A stretch of 16,736 bases of DNA from Tritrichomonas foetus (lineage: Eukaryota; Parabasalia; Tritrichomonadida; Tritrichomonadidae), in contig MLAK01000697.1 of the NCBI GenBank assembly GCA_001839685.1, positions 51,967 to 68,702 on the forward strand, in the 5' to 3' direction. The translations under genes were made by a program, and so were the position numbers. Shown here in pieces: positions 16,650-16,736 of this stretch. Every line of letters begins with the position of its first letter. Positions within the stretch are counted from its first letter, which is position 1. The notes below the pieces were generated by a model. That model saw only the letters and a program-made list of their open reading frames with translations. It was not told the DNA's origin and did no database searches.

Positions 16650-16736
16650 GAAGAAAGAAGTTTCTAAATGAAGAAAGAAGAAGCTAAATTATGAAAGAAG
16701 AAACTAAATGAAGAAATAAGAAGTTAAATGAAGAAA
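16650..16736. repeat. 20-bp tandem repeat running off the window
   Basis: Units beginning at 16650, 16670, 16690, 16710 and 16730 (partial) follow GAAGAAAGAAG then a variable triplet and CTAAAT or TTAAAT. The plus strand is strongly purine-rich. The array is cut by the window end, so its full length is unknown. Confidence 0.85.

Larger units (their letters stand above)
14857..16736. other. Gene-poor right flank, rich in repeats
   Basis: This 1.88-kb stretch has no convincing gene. It holds a solo repeat arm (15191-15210), two diverged 60-bp copies spaced by 123 bp, a moderately GC-richer island to about 15680, a palindrome (16111-16192) and a terminal 20-bp tandem repeat. Very AT-rich DNA lies between 15700 and 16100 and between 16200 and 16640, where I see nothing specific. 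Confidence 0.65.

Overview
This is AT-rich nuclear DNA from a protist with compact, intronless genes. A trichomonad parasite or commensal (Trichomonas/Tritrichomonas group) fits best. The evidence is a long CARMIL-type leucine-rich-repeat protein with a proline-rich tail of a kind common in trichomonads, very short apparent 5' leaders with Inr-like TCAYW elements just upstream of two ATGs, and TAAA tetramers overlapping or following stop codons, as in the Trichomonas poly(A) signal. Stops are standard (TAA, TAG and TGA all terminate genes). The species assignment is inference; nothing here fixes it.

Layout. 1-64 is a pure A run at the window edge. 137-1108 (-) encodes an Rxt3-like protein, a family of histone deacetylase complex subunits. 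2230-6456 (+) encodes a 1408-residue CARMIL-like LRR protein with a repetitive proline-rich C-terminal half. 6928-10785 (-) encodes a 1285-residue double beta-propeller/alpha-solenoid protein resembling WDR11, with a large Q-rich, basic insert between the propellers. 12521-13630 (+) encodes a 369-residue, probably N-myristoylated EF-hand protein. 14029-14856 (-) encodes a small bromodomain protein. The five genes strictly alternate in strand. Divergent spacers are long (1121 and 1735 bp) and convergent spacers short (471 and 398 bp).

The genes do not form an operon or a recognisable pathway. Two (Rxt3-like and bromodomain) act in acetyl-lysine chromatin biology. The CARMIL-like protein points to actin and membrane dynamics, the EF-hand protein to calcium signalling at membranes, and the WDR11-like protein to vesicle tethering, although its insert looks nuclear-localising.

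The most interesting material is in the spacers. It includes two remnant coding stretches (11307-11524 + and 11632-11733 -); a 123-bp-spaced duplication (15241-15300 and 15364-15423) whose differences look partly synonymous in one plus-strand frame; a long palindrome at 16111-16192 with a solo copy of its arm at 15191; a 21-bp minisatellite between convergent genes; and a 20-bp tandem repeat running off the right end. An AGGT(C/G)A motif lies 16-18 nt upstream of three of the five start codons. I found no CRISPR array, tRNA or rRNA gene, or intact transposon, and no clear new multi-gene system.
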